This document shows positions 20,070-32,010 of a stretch of DNA of 64,000 nt, in pieces. Made by a program: the position numbers and the translations under genes. The stretch's first letter is position 1. Each line of letters starts with the position of its first letter. Under the pieces are notes generated by a model. The model was given only the letters and a program-made list of their open reading frames with translations. It was not told the DNA's origin and did no database searches. Source of the DNA: Kitagawia praeruptora (lineage: Eukaryota; Streptophyta; Magnoliopsida; Apiales; Apiaceae); NCBI GenBank assembly GCA_037693485.1, contig CM075344.1, forward strand, positions 92,291,001-92,355,000. The letters run 5' to 3'.

Positions 20070-22554
20070 ACTTTTCATGCCACCCTATGTATGGCATCTG
20101 GTATTGTTCGGAGGATGCTAATGGGTTCTCTGACAATGATGATGTTGACTCAGTTAATGAGTATGATGGCTTTGGGTTGAAGGATTTTTCAATTCTTAGC
20201 TGTGATGAGCTTCTCCTTTCCTCGACTGTAGGAGGGCTCTTTGGTTTCATCAAAGGTGCTAGGATGGAAACTGAGGAAGAGTTCACTCTTCATGGTCTAG
20301 AAGAAACGATGGGGTGGACTAGTTTTTCGGTAGGTTTGGAACCTTCGATTCCGAAATCAATCATTTTAATGGTAGATTTTACTGAAGCTGGGTGGTCTTA
20401 CTCTTTTTCCGGCGACATGGTTTACTTATTGTTGTTTGCTGGGTTACATGGTGACCAGAGGTTTGTCTCTAGCTTGGTAGGGGTTTCGGTCCCTTTGTTT
20501 GGGGCTTGTATAATGGAATCGGTGGTAGTAGACTTCGTAGTCAAGGGATTGAAGGGGTTGATATCCTGTGGTCAAGTCCCATGCTATGTGCTTCATCTTT
20601 TCGGTGTAGCAAGAGTTTCATCTATGAGGTTGGCATTTCTCTCAAACATCTGGTGTGCCTACCAAGTGTTTGGTTTTTTGTCAAAGAGAAATGGTCTGTA
20701 TAAGAAGAAACATGAATCTGGAGTATTTCAAAGCGAAATGGTCTGTATAAGAGTTTCCTGGGAGTATTTCAAACTGACTTCTCAACCTTTTGTTGTATGG
20801 TCATTTTTGAAATTTATTGTTTTGAGGAGAAAGATTCAAGAAAGTCATCTGGAGGCTGAGACATCACAATCAGCTTGGTCCGATAAAGGCATGGTTATGT
20901 TGCCTATTTCGCTTGTTGTGTTGAAGGGTAGCATCATCCTTAGCCGCGTGGGGACCTACTATGTTCTTATTGTTCAGAGTGGAGTCACAAAAGATTCTAG
21001 AGGAAAGTCCATCAGGTCTTTGCTAATGATGATTGTTAGTCAAACAATGAGGGATATGTCTTGTTCGTTGACAAAGACGATGAACTTGTGTTCTTTTCCT
21101 CCTGGTGTATTCGGTTACGCCTTAATGATTGGATTCTTGAAGTTGATTGTTTGGGTGAGCCAGTTCTTGGCTGAGGAGTCGCTATTGAAATCGATGGGTT
21201 TCATTTTAGCAACTTATGATAGTAGGAGACCGTTTCTGTACGGTGAGTCGTTTCGAAGAAGCAGTGATCCATTCGGTGCTGTTATCTCAATGTATGTTGG
21301 GAGCATTGAGAAGGAACTCTATTATAGGATTTGCAGGGTAAGCAATGGCTGTGTCATATCCTATCGGATATTACAACAAGAGGGGACCAGGAATGATAGG
21401 GTAAGCTGGGTTTTGACAGTTGCTGTCAAACTATTTGGTGATTTTTCTAATTTATGGATGACATATCTTGCTTGTGGCAGTGAGACTTGCCATTTGTCGT
21501 TGGAAATTAGAAGGGGTGCGAGTAGGCTGAGGAGGTTTTCGGAATTCATGATAGTGCGTTTGGATGTTGGTTTTGGAAGCATTGCAGGTGTTTATGCCCC
21601 TGATTTCGGGAAGTACTTGAGATGTGTTTTACGCATCTACAAAGTTGGGTGTTTGCTCGATGGGTTCACCAGGTCTGGAGAGTTTGTATTCTCTGCTAGG
21701 AATGGTGTTTTATATGTTGATAGAAAGGGTTCAGCCCCTGATTTATTCCAGTGGTATGGTTTGTGGAATGGTATTTTACATTCCAAGATGGATTCCAAGC
21801 TGGGTTCGACTTATGTTGTCGAAGTTTTTGATGCTTTTCATTCAAAGAGGATTCTGTGTTGTGGATTCGATGTCAGGGGTAATCCATGTAGGTGTGACCA
21901 TGACAGTTCTCAACTGTCCAAGCGGATGGTATGGAATAGGATGTGGCCCGTGGGGACATTTGCGTGTTGGTTACAGGATGCAAATGGGAGTGTTGCCTAT
22001 TTGCACAGACCTACTGATTCAAAGGTGAATCACTATGGATGCAATTTCGACTTCCTTAGTGCTGAGCATCACAACGGGCATACCCTAGTTGTCATGACTA
22101 TGTTTGTAATGAAGATTGCTTTTGGAATGATTAACTTAATGCGATTGTGGTATATTTTAGTTAGTGAGCTCAGTGAATCTGGGCACAAAGGTGATGTTGT
22201 CTGTTCTCATTGTCGTGAGCCATATATCTTTGAAGTGATACAGAGAACTTTGATTTGCAATGTTCAAGTCGTGAGGTTTTATATGACTTTTGAGAAGGAC
22301 TGCAGTGTTTATGCAGTATTGATGACTAATTGGAGGTATGGACCTGTTTGCTGCAGTGCTTTCTGGAATGTCTATGGCATAGTTTTTTAGGATTGTGTTA
22401 GTGTACTGTTGTTGTTGATTGCTAGTTTTTCTAGCTTTATTGATGTCTTTTTCTCTATTGTTCCGCTAGGTAGATGTGTTACTTATCGCGGGGTATGCCC
22501 CTAGAGATGTAATCTTTTGCCTATGGTATAAATTTTAATTAGCAAAAAAAAAAA
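20070..22554 (+). mobile_element. Family X retroposon copy E (5' boundary unclear)
   Basis: The 3' end is certain: C-terminal D-C-S-V-Y-A-V-L block, then the TTGCTAGTTTTTCTAGC region, hairpin GGGGTATGCCCC at 22490-22501, TTAATTAGC and poly-A to 22554. The characteristic leader (GAGAGTCG, GCCGCC) is absent, so the copy is 5'-truncated or rearranged. No target duplication of the sequence after the poly-A was found on the left, and the left edge within 20050-20090 is a guess. Confidence 0.75.
20087..22390 (+). CDS. Family X protein, copy E, about 767 aa, unrecognised body
   Basis: ORF open from about 20051; the first ATG is at 20087 and the stop at 22388-22390. It is rich in Val, Leu, Phe, Ser and Gly with several hydrophobic stretches (for example D-M-V-Y-L-L-L-F-A-G and S-L-V-G-V-S-V-P-L-F). 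An acidic N-terminal part has D-N-D-D-V-D-S-V-N-E-Y-D. The C-terminus C-S-V-Y-A-V-L-M-T-N-W-R-Y-G-P-V-C-C matches copies A and B. It is the longest ORF in the window and lies on the element's sense strand. No catalytic motif or known domain could be named. Because the leader is missing, the true start may have been upstream. Confidence 0.5.
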   Translation: MYGIWYCSEDANGFSDNDDVDSVNEYDGFGLKDFSILSCDELLLSSTVGGLFGFIKGARMETEEEFTLHGLEETMGWTSFSVGLEPSIPKSIILMVDFTEAGWSYSFSGDMVYLLLFAGLHGDQRFVSSLVGVSVPLFGACIMESVVVDFVVKGLKGLISCGQVPCYVLHLFGVARVSSMRLAFLSNIWCAYQVFGFLSKRNGLYKKKHESGVFQSEMVCIRVSWEYFKLTSQPFVVWSFLKFIVLRRKIQESHLEAETSQSAWSDKGMVMLPISLVVLKGSIILSRVGTYYVLIVQSGVTKDSRGKSIRSLLMMIVSQTMRDMSCSLTKTMNLCSFPPGVFGYALMIGFLKLIVWVSQFLAEESLLKSMGFILATYDSRRPFLYGESFRRSSDPFGAVISMYVGSIEKELYYRICRVSNGCVISYRILQQEGTRNDRVSWVLTVAVKLFGDFSNLWMTYLACGSETCHLSLEIRRGASRLRRFSEFMIVRLDVGFGSIAGVYAPDFGKYLRCVLRIYKVGCLLDGFTRSGEFVFSARNGVLYVDRKGSAPDLFQWYGLWNGILHSKMDSKLGSTYVVEVFDAFHSKRILCCGFDVRGNPCRCDHDSSQLSKRMVWNRMWPVGTFACWLQDANGSVAYLHRPTDSKVNHYGCNFDFLSAEHHNGHTLVVMTMFVMKIAFGMINLMRLWYILVSELSESGHKGDVVCSHCREPYIFEVIQRTLICNVQVVRFYMTFEKDCSVYAVLMTNWRYGPVCCSAFWNVYGIVF

Positions 22555-24579
22555 GACGATCAGAATTCAGAAATTCTAAATTTCATTCTTGTGTAATATT
22601 TGACCGGGCAGTGAATTATATATATATTATATTCAAAAAATGAGATATTAAATTGAGGATTTGAGGATTTAATATTTTAGGATTTTATTATATTTGATTT
22701 GAGGATTTGGAACGAAAACCACTGAGACAGTGAAACGAACGTTCTAGAAACCGCTTAAACCTTACAACGAGATTAAGCGATTAATCGAACGAATCATGGG
22801 TTAAGGATTGATATTATTCCAAGATTAAATATCCTACATGATCATCAAGAGAATTATATCAAGTGGCACCAATAGATGATGGACAACACTAAAAGAAGAT
22901 ATGCATCCAAGTGATATAGCTACATACATGTATTAGCCAATCTTATTATACAAGACACCAACACATGGCCATTAGATGAGGTAAGCAAAGAGGTAATCAC
23001 TTTATTAAAGTGGCTTTATTGAGATAATATCTCAATAATTCAGTTGTGGTTAGATGAGACCAAGCAAACAAAACACAAAACCAAATCAAGAAACTCCGTT
23101 CTGCCAAAACAGTAAACAGCTCGGTAATTTGAGCATAACTCCCTCATTTCTCACTAGCATCTTGTGTTATTTATCTTGTTGGAAAGTTATTGAGATGCTC
23201 TACAACTCTTCTTCAGGAGCCTCGACCAGAAAAGCAAGGTAAGGACCTCGGTTTTCCAGTTCTTTCAGCTGGTGAATAATAACTCCGAGATTGCTAACTT
23301 GTTTTCTTGATTTCTTTGGATGATCCAAGCTATCCTAAGGTTATATAAGGACTATACAAGGCTTACTAAGTGTTATTCACTCTCCAAGGAAGGTATAAAT
23401 CTCAAGAACTCTTAGTACTACTTTGAGCTTTATGGATCTTTTTGATGATTATGTGATGAGAAGTGTTAGTATGTTTTAGATCCATGTTTATATAGTTGAT
23501 TGTTGTTGTTGTTGTTGAATACTTGTTGGATTGGAGTTGTTCTTGAGATAACATGACTTAGAAGAGATGTTGAACTTGAGAATTGAATTGGTTGTTGATG
23601 GGTGATGATTGAATTATGATAAAAATTTGGGACTCGTTAGATTATAGTCGTCGTAATGCCGAAATTTCGTTAAACCTTAAAAACAGGACATATCCGTAGC
23701 TTTAATCTTCTGACCTTAAGTCACCACTGCCATGGTAAGTTAGTTCATGTTTTAAGGTTCGTTTGGACGCGATAATCGTAACATTCTGATTTACGGTTTA
23801 GGAGAAATTGCAAAATTCGTAAAAGTGGTTTGTAAACGTAAGTGTCGAGTTTGTGGTTTCACTTGAGCCCCTTAAAATAATATATTTGATGGTGAATCTG
23901 GTTTATTAAATACTAGATGTGGTAAGGAGAATGTGTGTGAAGAAATCACCTCGAAAGAGTAATCGGTTGATTTTATAGAAAAGTTTAAGCTAAGGTCGCG
24001 CAAGTGAAAATCACTGAAAACGAGACTTAGAAACCGTTGTTCTAAATGGTTAAGTATAACTTGGATTCGAGGATGGATTTCGAACCAAACTTATGACATA
24101 AGTGTTTGTCGACTAGTATGGACTTAGTATGAGGCTAGAGCGAGCAAGTAATGCTTTGGTTGTGTTTCGCTTGCGTCTTTAAGCGTTGATTTATAAGTGG
24201 ATTATCCAGGGGATTAATCGTACGTTTTCTTTGACTTTGTCTAGATTGTCCGGCATCGTCGTGAACCCCTAACACTTCTCGAGCATCAGGCAAGTTTTCT
24301 AAACTTGTACTTTTAAAGTATTGATTATAATACTGCTTTTGCCATGTATAAAGTTGTACAGTTTTGCGATATATCTTATTTCCTGTTGAAATAGAATTTG
24401 ACCTTTGGATTATATATGACCTTCTAAGTTAAGCATATATAAACTGGTATACCTTGTAGCTCTAGAGATAAGAGCATATTCATCGTTTTCGACTCTAAGC
24501 CTAGAGTCGGTATTTTGAGATATAGAGATAGTCGTGGAAACCCGGAGGGATTCCAGCGGCAGATTATTAATTATTTTGA

Positions 24580-25350
24580 GGAATGTTATTTATAAACGTT
24601 AATTATATTTCGATAAAGTATTAATTATTTGGAAATCATTAGACGATTGTTATTTGAATATGATATCATTCGAAGAATGATATTGGCTTACTATATCTTT
24701 CGAGGAATGTTATTTGAGTATTATGTCAGTCGAGAAATGCTATTTGAATATTATTTCTGTTACAAATGCTAATGGAAGGCATAACGGTTTTCGAAAGTAT
24801 ATTGTGATACTTGTTTTACGAATTGATATTGGCTTTTAAGCTAGATATGAATTATATTAGCTATAAGCCGGATGTTTCGCTAAGACCCTTAGTGAAGAGC
24901 ATATGATTTTCATTCTTTAAATATAGACCGGGAGTCGGTATTTCTGTATATCATGTGATTATTTTTCGAGGAAAATATTAGATAAATTTTTTTTTCTTAT
25001 TTCTTTAAGGAATATTATTCCGAATATTCATGTAGAGTTTTATTTGTTAATTGAATATTCATTTATGGTTTGATTTATTTAATGAATATTATTTTGAATA
25101 TTCCTTCAAGGATTTATTTATTTAATGAATATTTTTATATATTCATTCGAGGATTATTTATGAGCAATATTTCTGATTAAAAATATTTTTTAATTATTTA
25201 TGTTTTAATAAATATTTTTTGAATATTTATTTAATACTTTTAAATTAGTTTTAAAAATGATTTATCTTATTCAAAAATTATCTCTGACCTTCAAAGGTAT
25301 TTTCAAATATTATAGGAATTCCCAAATATTTATTCTTGAGTATTATCCGC
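24580..25350 (+). repeat. Degenerate GAATATTC-rich repeat array in LTR H
   Basis: Repeated units of the form GAATATTATTT-GAATATTCATTCGAGG-ATTTATTTA, diverged, with many self-complementary AATATT cores. Equivalent arrays occupy the same relative place in LTR1 (46890-47560), LTR2 (61780-62500) and, on the other strand, K (40010-40600). Confidence 0.6.
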
Positions 25351-25549
25351 TCGCTTGAGCCGTCTAAACGTTCGAATTCATTGAGAATTGGAATCCAGAG
25401 TTCTGGGAGTCAGTATTGTTATTTTATTTTTTTTGCTAATTAAAACTTTTATACCAAAGAAAGGAACAGCTTACACAAATCCCAGGGCATACCCCGCGAA
25501 ATCAACAAAAGTCATACAAACCAAAACATCAGTACATACCATTACATAC

Positions 25550-27311
25550 TGTAACACCCCCTTCCTAAAATGGGAGGAGATATCACTTAAAATCCATAAC
25601 CTGCAACAGAGCACTAAAATAATCTCTAAATAAACGATTAAGTCTAAATAATGCTATAAGTCCATAAGTCCTAATCAATGGAATAAGGGTAACTCTCCAT
25701 CATACAATCCCGGATCCCCCTAAGCACCTGCCAGAAAAAGAATACGGCATGAGCCAATCGCCCAGTACGGATTTGGAATACAATTTATAAAACAGAAAAA
25801 AAAAAACAAATAAGTTTATTTGAAAGTTATAGTAAAACATTTATTTAAAAAATATTCATGGCTGAAGCAACGAGGGGTTATGATATTTCATACCGAGATC
25901 AGAACAGAACAAATACAAATACACACATCATAGGGTACCTAATGTGTGCAACAAATCGGATAACGTGTACGGCATATACACGTCACCGTCAAATCAAAAT
26001 CACAAATCAAATCAAATCTGGGTGCACCCACGTATCCTGAAACAAATATTAAAATGCGCAAAAGCTCGCCACCTGAGCTATCAGAAGGATACGCAGTGAC
26101 CAATCACACTGCCACGGAAGTGTCATGTCACTGGTGCCGCAATGACATGGCTGTAGTTAACTCGGTATACCCTATATCGCTAAGGGTTCAAAATAAATAT
26201 TTCACAAAATCTTTTAAATCACGTAAAACAAATATTTCAAATATTTCCAAACATATATTTTAAACATTTCCGAACAGATATTTCAATACAAAATCTTTTT
26301 AAAAATCACAGAACAGGTATTCAAATATTTTTCAAAACAGATTTCTTTTAAAATATTTTTCAGAGTCAAATCAGATATAAACAGAGTAAACAGATCTGAG
26401 GGTAAAACGAATCAAACATAAAAATTTAGAATTAAGAATAGCGCTGAATAAAAGGAGAGAGAATCCGTACCTCGAAAATAGCAACTAAAATACTAGCGAA
26501 ATGCACAAACGATCCTCTAAACCTCCGACCCGCAATCTAATTACAAAATATAATTTATAATTAAAATACATAATTTTTATATTTAATCATTAATTACATT
26601 TTTATTATTAAAAGATTAACAACCTACGTACAATTCTGATTAATATGTACATGAATGAACTAACAATCCGTATGAATTTCATAATGCTCCTGGTGATTAG
26701 CTTAATATTAAACCAATATTATAGCTTAATTAGTAACTAAATTATATATATTAAACAAAACCATTGTTTTGATCTGCACACACAACACACGGACATTGTT
26801 TACATATTGAATTACTTAACTAAATAAACTTGGTTATGAATACAGTAAGTCAACCTACGGGGGCATCTAAAAATTCATTAACAAGAGACTACTCATGTGT
26901 CCTGTACCTAGTATAATAAATCAAGGACTAATACACGTGCCAGTGTGTGTGATGTCAAATGTGTAAAACAAACTTATTAAAACAATAACTTAACATTTAA
27001 TCGTTGAAAGATTATTATTATAGTTAAAAGAAATCCTCTTACTTGTATTTAACTAGACCATCTCTTCTCTCACACTGCTAGGCTGCGGCTCTGTTTCTTC
27101 ATATCTGTTTCTCCCTATTGCGGTTCCTAGTAATAGGGTTATGTTTATTATTAGAGCTCAATTATATATACTCTACAACTCACCTATTACTAACATGACT
27201 CTAATAAATTTTAAAAAGAATTCGGTTACAAAAATCTAATTGTAATACTAATCCTTTTCTCATTAATATTCCTTTTCTTATTAATAAATATAAACTAATA
27301 TAAATTACATC

Positions 27312-27354
<43 letters not shown>

Positions 27355-27365
27355 CATCATCATCA

Positions 27366-27418
<53 letters not shown>

Positions 27419-27438
27419 TAAAATCCACGTATATTACA
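25550..27438 (-). repeat. 3' LTR of gypsy remnant S (1.89 kb)
   Basis: Read on the minus strand it starts TGTAATATACGTGG after the polypurine tract and ends GGGGGTGTTACA. It contains the (ATT)n microsatellite at 27317-27418. The part 26166-27438 is repeated at 28307-31944. No gene is present; short ORFs in it are chance. Confidence 0.85.
27317..27418. repeat. (ATT)n microsatellite with ATC block in S 3' LTR
   Basis: About 34 trinucleotide units of TTA with an internal ATC run (CATCATCATCAT). The paired LTR has a longer version at 31768-31923. Confidence 0.95.
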
Positions 27439-27456
27439 TATATACCCCCTTAAAAA
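27439..27456 (-). promoter_or_regulatory. Polypurine tract of gypsy remnant S
   Basis: On the minus strand CTTTTTAAGGGGGTATA directly precedes the 3' LTR start TGTAATAT. This is the position and composition expected for the plus-strand DNA primer of an LTR retrotransposon. Confidence 0.7.
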
Positions 27457-28306
27457 GGATTCCGTCCCCGGAATCAAACGAAACTAAAACTCATACTTGA
27501 ATCGAATAAATGTGAATATCTCTCACGAATAGATTCTTCTAGTTACCAAGTAGCCTCTCTTTCAGAATGATTTTTCCACAAAACTTTAAAAAAATGAAAT
27601 AGTATTTTTCCTCAAAACTTGTTTCTCTCGAGCTAAGATAGCCTCTGTTTCCTCCTCACAAGAAAGATCCTCTCTAATTTATGCGATGGATACTTAACTA
27701 TGTGAAACGGATGATACTTATAATCTCTCAAAACCGATACAACATTATGCACATGAGATAACTGTGGTGGCAACGCAACTCTATAAACACTTCTTCCACT
27801 TTCTCTATAATATCAAAAGACCACAAAACTTAACCCAAGTTATCCTTTTTACACCAAAAGTATCACATCCTAAAAGAAATGACATTTTCAAGAATCAAAA
27901 TTCATCGGGGTTTTTAAAAAAAAAAAAATTACTAAACATATAATAGTATAACTACTACATGAACTAATGTCCACAAAATATTAATTAAATAATATGTACA
28001 AAGTAGATCGGACAATCAAGGTAGCCCAGACCCTACTAGATAAGTAAACTCAACTAGTAAAATAGCCAATAAAAAAATCACTTAGATTACTATAAACTAA
28101 TAAAATAATTATACAATTAAACAATTATCAGTTAACAAATATAAATAATTAGAAAATTTATTAATTAGCACAATCATTTCGGAACTAGTCGAAAGTGAAC
28201 CAAAAATCAAATGATGAAATGTAACTGATGTATGTTTATAAAGTAACATAATGTGTTTTAAAATAATTTTAATAATATATATATAAATATTTCACAAAAT
28301 ATTTAT
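27457..28306 (-). pseudogene. Degenerate gypsy pol C-terminus in S
   Basis: The minus-strand reading from about 27795 to 27460 gives V-Y-R-V-A-L-P-P-Q-L-S-H-V-H-N-V, then L-E-R-N-K-F, K-V-L-W-K-N-H-S-E and G-T-E-S-F-L-R-G. This is the known end of Ty3/gypsy integrase in plants (L-P-P-x-L-S-x-V-H-x-V-F and V-x-V-x-W), with several stops. The rest to 28306 is AT-rich with no recognisable coding sequence. The remainder of gag-pol has been deleted. Confidence 0.75.
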
Positions 28307-28842
28307 ATATACCCTATATCGCTAAGGGTTCAAAATAAATATTTCACAAAATCTTTTAAATCACGTAAAACAAATATTTCAAATATTTCCAAACATATAT
28401 TTTAAACATTTCCGAACAGATATTTCAATACAAAATCTTTTTAAAAATCACAGAACAGGTATTCAAATATTTTTCAAAACAGATTTCTTTTAAAATATTT
28501 TTCAGAGTCAAATCAGATATAAACAGAGTAAACAGATCTGAGGGTAAAACGAATCAAACATAAAAATTTAGAATTAAGAATAGCGCTGAATAAAAGGAGA
28601 GAGAATCCGTACCTCGAAAATAGCAACTAAAATACTAGCGAAATGCACAAACGATCCTCTAAACCTCCGACCCGCAATCTAATTACAAAATATAATTTAT
28701 AATTAAAATACATAATTTTTATATTTAATCATTAATTACATTTTTATTATTAAAAGATTAACAACCTACAATACATGAATGAACTAACAATCCGTATGAA
28801 TTTCATAATGCTCCTGGTGATTAGCTTAATATTAAACCAATA

Positions 28843-31168
28843 TCCATTATATCTATTATATGCCAACATGGGTTTTGAGCCTATTTAGTAAATTACGAAT
28901 TTGTCCTTAGACATATTTTAATGTAAAAAAACTTTGAAGTTAAAAGGAATTGAACCCATGACCTTTAAGAACCATTAACTTTATGTTCACATGTACAACC
29001 ACTATACCAAATCACCTTTTGTGACATATTTTAAACTCATTCATTACATGCTCAAATAACTCACTTATTAGCTATATTTATTTTATGATTTACTCAGGAT
29101 AAAAATGCCCATATAATTATACTAATTTTAGTAATTTGACTCACTTATTAGCAAATTAGCAAATCCAACAAGGCCTTTCAAGCCTCTTTAGTAATTTACT
29201 AATTTGCCCTTCCATATATTAATATTCAAAAAATGCGTGTCATGAGAATTTAACTCACAACCTCAATGTTAAGAATGAATTACTTTACATCTCCAACCAT
29301 TACACCAAATAAATTTTTAAAACCTTTTTAGAACTCTTTTGTTATAATGTCCAATAATTTTTTATTCATATATTTTACAATCAAACCGGAGCCAAATTAT
29401 TCATATTCAAACTTTTCTGGAAATGTATTCAATTCGAACTTTCGAGTTGCTTGGTCTCGGCTAATAAAATTTTCGAATTCAGTGATAGTATTCGTGTTAA
29501 GCTCAAGTTTTAGGTATTTAAGTATTTTACCGAGCAAAGTTTAAGTTTTAAATTACTCGATTCTCGAGGTTCGCGAGACTAATCAGACTTCTAATATTAA
29601 TTTTTTTAAAATATATTTCAATGTAAATATGCAATATTTTATATAATTCATATATTTTATCGAGTTGAACCCGAGTCGAACCGTTTATATTCAAACTTTT
29701 TTCAAAATTGGTTAAATCGATTCGAGATTTCAAGCTTTATGAGTAAAGTTTCGAGGTTAAAATTCAAAGGCAAATTGAACTTGAGCTCGAGTTCAAGCTT
29801 GACAGAACTTTTTAGCCGAGTTTGAGCTTTATTGTGGCAGTGTTCGAATCGATTACACCCCACTCTCATTGCTATTGGGTAATATATTTTGATTGACTAG
29901 AAAAAGATAATTTAAGGAAAACAAAATAAAAATGATTGCAAATGAGATTTGAAATTCATATTAATTATTATATAAATATTTAGATAAAACACATATAGAT
30001 AGGTCAAAGATATTCATTAAAAAAATAGATTATGGATAATCTTTTAAAAATAATAGATTTAAAACGTCTAACTGTATTATTGAGATATGATACTTAGTAG
30101 ATAATATATCACAATGTACATGAATACAAACCAAAATTTTAGCTAATTTTAATATAAATTACAAGAATATTAAAGCAGTGTCACATGATCACATGACCAC
30201 TGCCACACCACCACCACCACCACGACATGCACCACTACCAAAATTACCAGAATTTTATCTATAATAATATGAACACCACCACTAACACCCCCAAAATCAC
30301 CAATATCAAAGCAAAATCACTAGGAATTCAACTAAAGTTACCAAAATTTAAAAATAAATCACTAAAATTTGAACGCAAATTACAAGAATATTCCAGATTT
30401 GGAATTGTGTAAATGTTCGAAACTATTGGTAATAATGTTGACGGTAATAAAGTGAGTAAAAATGTCATTGATCGACATTACAAACATAGATTTATTGAGA
30501 GAGGGATGAATAAATTAGTGGAGGTGTGATTAGGAATGTGACTAGAATTGGTGACAAACATGTTCATCAGTTACTTTCGAAGTGGTGGTCGATTTGGTGA
30601 CCATAAAAGATTGCAGAGTGATGATGGTTTATACACACACTCCATCTTTCTCACCCACCCAAACACATTATACATATGTGTATGTATATAATGAACGATG
30701 ATGACAAATGGAATAAGGTAGTGATAACGGCGTTGTAAAGCAAGTGATGGTGTCTAAGGTCGCCGAAAATGTAAGGGGCATGGGAGTGGATGTGGGAAGG
30801 TTCAGATGTAAATTAGATTTGAATGTATGTCCATGATTAGTTTTCGAATCTCCTATCTGGAAATGATCTTATTTAGCACTTGTATATATATAAACACGTG
30901 TGTCTACTGACTCATGATTAAAATTTTAAATTACGTATTATTTAATCATTCCAAGTTATGTTTTTTAAATTGTTAGATGTGATTGTATTGTTATAATCAT
31001 ATATAAAATTCAGGTAAGAAATTTGAGTTATATTAGTGTCCATAAAAAATACCATACTAATAACGTATAGTGTTTCAAAAATTAAAAATCGTCTATTTAA
31101 TAAAATCAAAACAACAACATTATATGAATTTAAATGGTGCTCGTGCTTTGCACGGGCTATCATGCTAG
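28843..31168 (+). mobile_element. Non-autonomous Helitron, TC...CTAG, with intact empty-site paralogue
   Basis: Begins TCCATTATATC and ends with a hairpin (CGTGC-TTT-GCACG at about 31142-31154) followed by GGCTATCATGCTAG. It lies between host A (28842) and T (31169), as required for Helitrons. The other LTR of S has the uninterrupted site (AAACCAATATTATAGC, 26710-26724), and removal restores it exactly. No Rep/helicase ORF is visible in the 2.3 kb. It holds AT-rich sequence, a Ser/Phe-coding shadow ORF near 29350 and a CAC-repeat patch at 30208-30225, none convincing as a gene. Confidence 0.9.
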
Positions 31169-31763
31169 TTATAGCTTAATTAGTAACTAAATTATATATA
31201 TTAAACAAAACCATTGTTTTGATCTGCACACACAACACACGGACATTGTTTACATATTGAATTACTTAACTAAATAAACTTGGTTATGAATACAGTAAGT
31301 CAACCTACGGGGGCATCTAAAAATTCATTAACAAGAGACTACTCATGTGTCCTGTACCTAGTATAATAAATCAAGGACTAATACACGTGCCAGTGTGTGT
31401 GATGTCAAATGTGTAAAACAAACTTATTAAAACAATAACTTAACATTTAATCGTTGAAAGATTATTATTATAGTTAAAAGAAATCCTCTTACTTGTATTT
31501 AACTAGACCATCTCTTCTCTCACACTGCTAGGCTGCGGCTCTGTTTCTTCATATCTGTTTCTCTCCCTATTGCGGTTCCTAGTAATAGGGTTATGTTTAT
31601 TATTAGAGCTCAATTATATATACTCTACAACTCACCTATTACTAACATTACTCTAATAAATTTTAAAAAGAATTCGATTACAAAAATCTAATTGTAATTC
31701 TAATCCTTTTCTCATTAATATTCCTTTTCTTATTAATAAATATAAACTAATATAAATTACATC

Positions 31764-31767
<4 letters not shown>

Positions 31768-31833
<66 letters not shown>

Positions 31834-31846
31834 CATCATCATCATC

Positions 31847-31923
<77 letters not shown>
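31768..31923. repeat. (ATT)n microsatellite with ATC block in S 5' LTR
   Basis: About 52 trinucleotide units of TTA with an internal ATC run, longer than its partner at 27317-27418. Confidence 0.95.
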
Positions 31924-31924
<1 letters not shown>

Positions 31925-32010
31925 TAAAATCCACGTATATTACACATACCATTACAATGGCACCCTACTAACAACCAAACTAAAGATTATAAACAGACTG
32001 CCTGAAATTA

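Larger units (their letters stand above)
25550..31944 (-). mobile_element. Ty3/gypsy remnant S with both LTRs, mostly deleted inside
   Basis: Starts TGTAACACCCCC and ends ...TATATTACA, flanked by the 5-bp target duplication CATAC (25545-25549 and 31945-31949). It contains a complete 3' LTR, a short pol remnant, and a partial 5' LTR that has lost its 3' third and gained a Helitron. The two LTR copies are very similar outside the ATT microsatellite, so insertion was fairly recent compared with the H backbone. Confidence 0.88.
28307..31944 (-). repeat. Partial 5' LTR of gypsy remnant S, containing a Helitron
   Basis: Copies 26166-27438 of the other LTR almost base for base except for a short deletion near 28770, microsatellite length and the 2326-bp Helitron. 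It lacks the equivalent of 25550-26165, so the internal deletion that removed gag-pol also removed the end of this LTR. Confidence 0.85.

Noticed and set aside
20051..20086. Copy E ORF starting at 20051
   Set aside because: That codon is GTG; the first ATG is at 20087 and the sequence before it resembles LTR H.
30180..30420. Small ORF in the Helitron (61 codons)
   Set aside because: Low-complexity Asn/Lys/Thr sequence in AT-rich DNA with no matching motif and no upstream signal.
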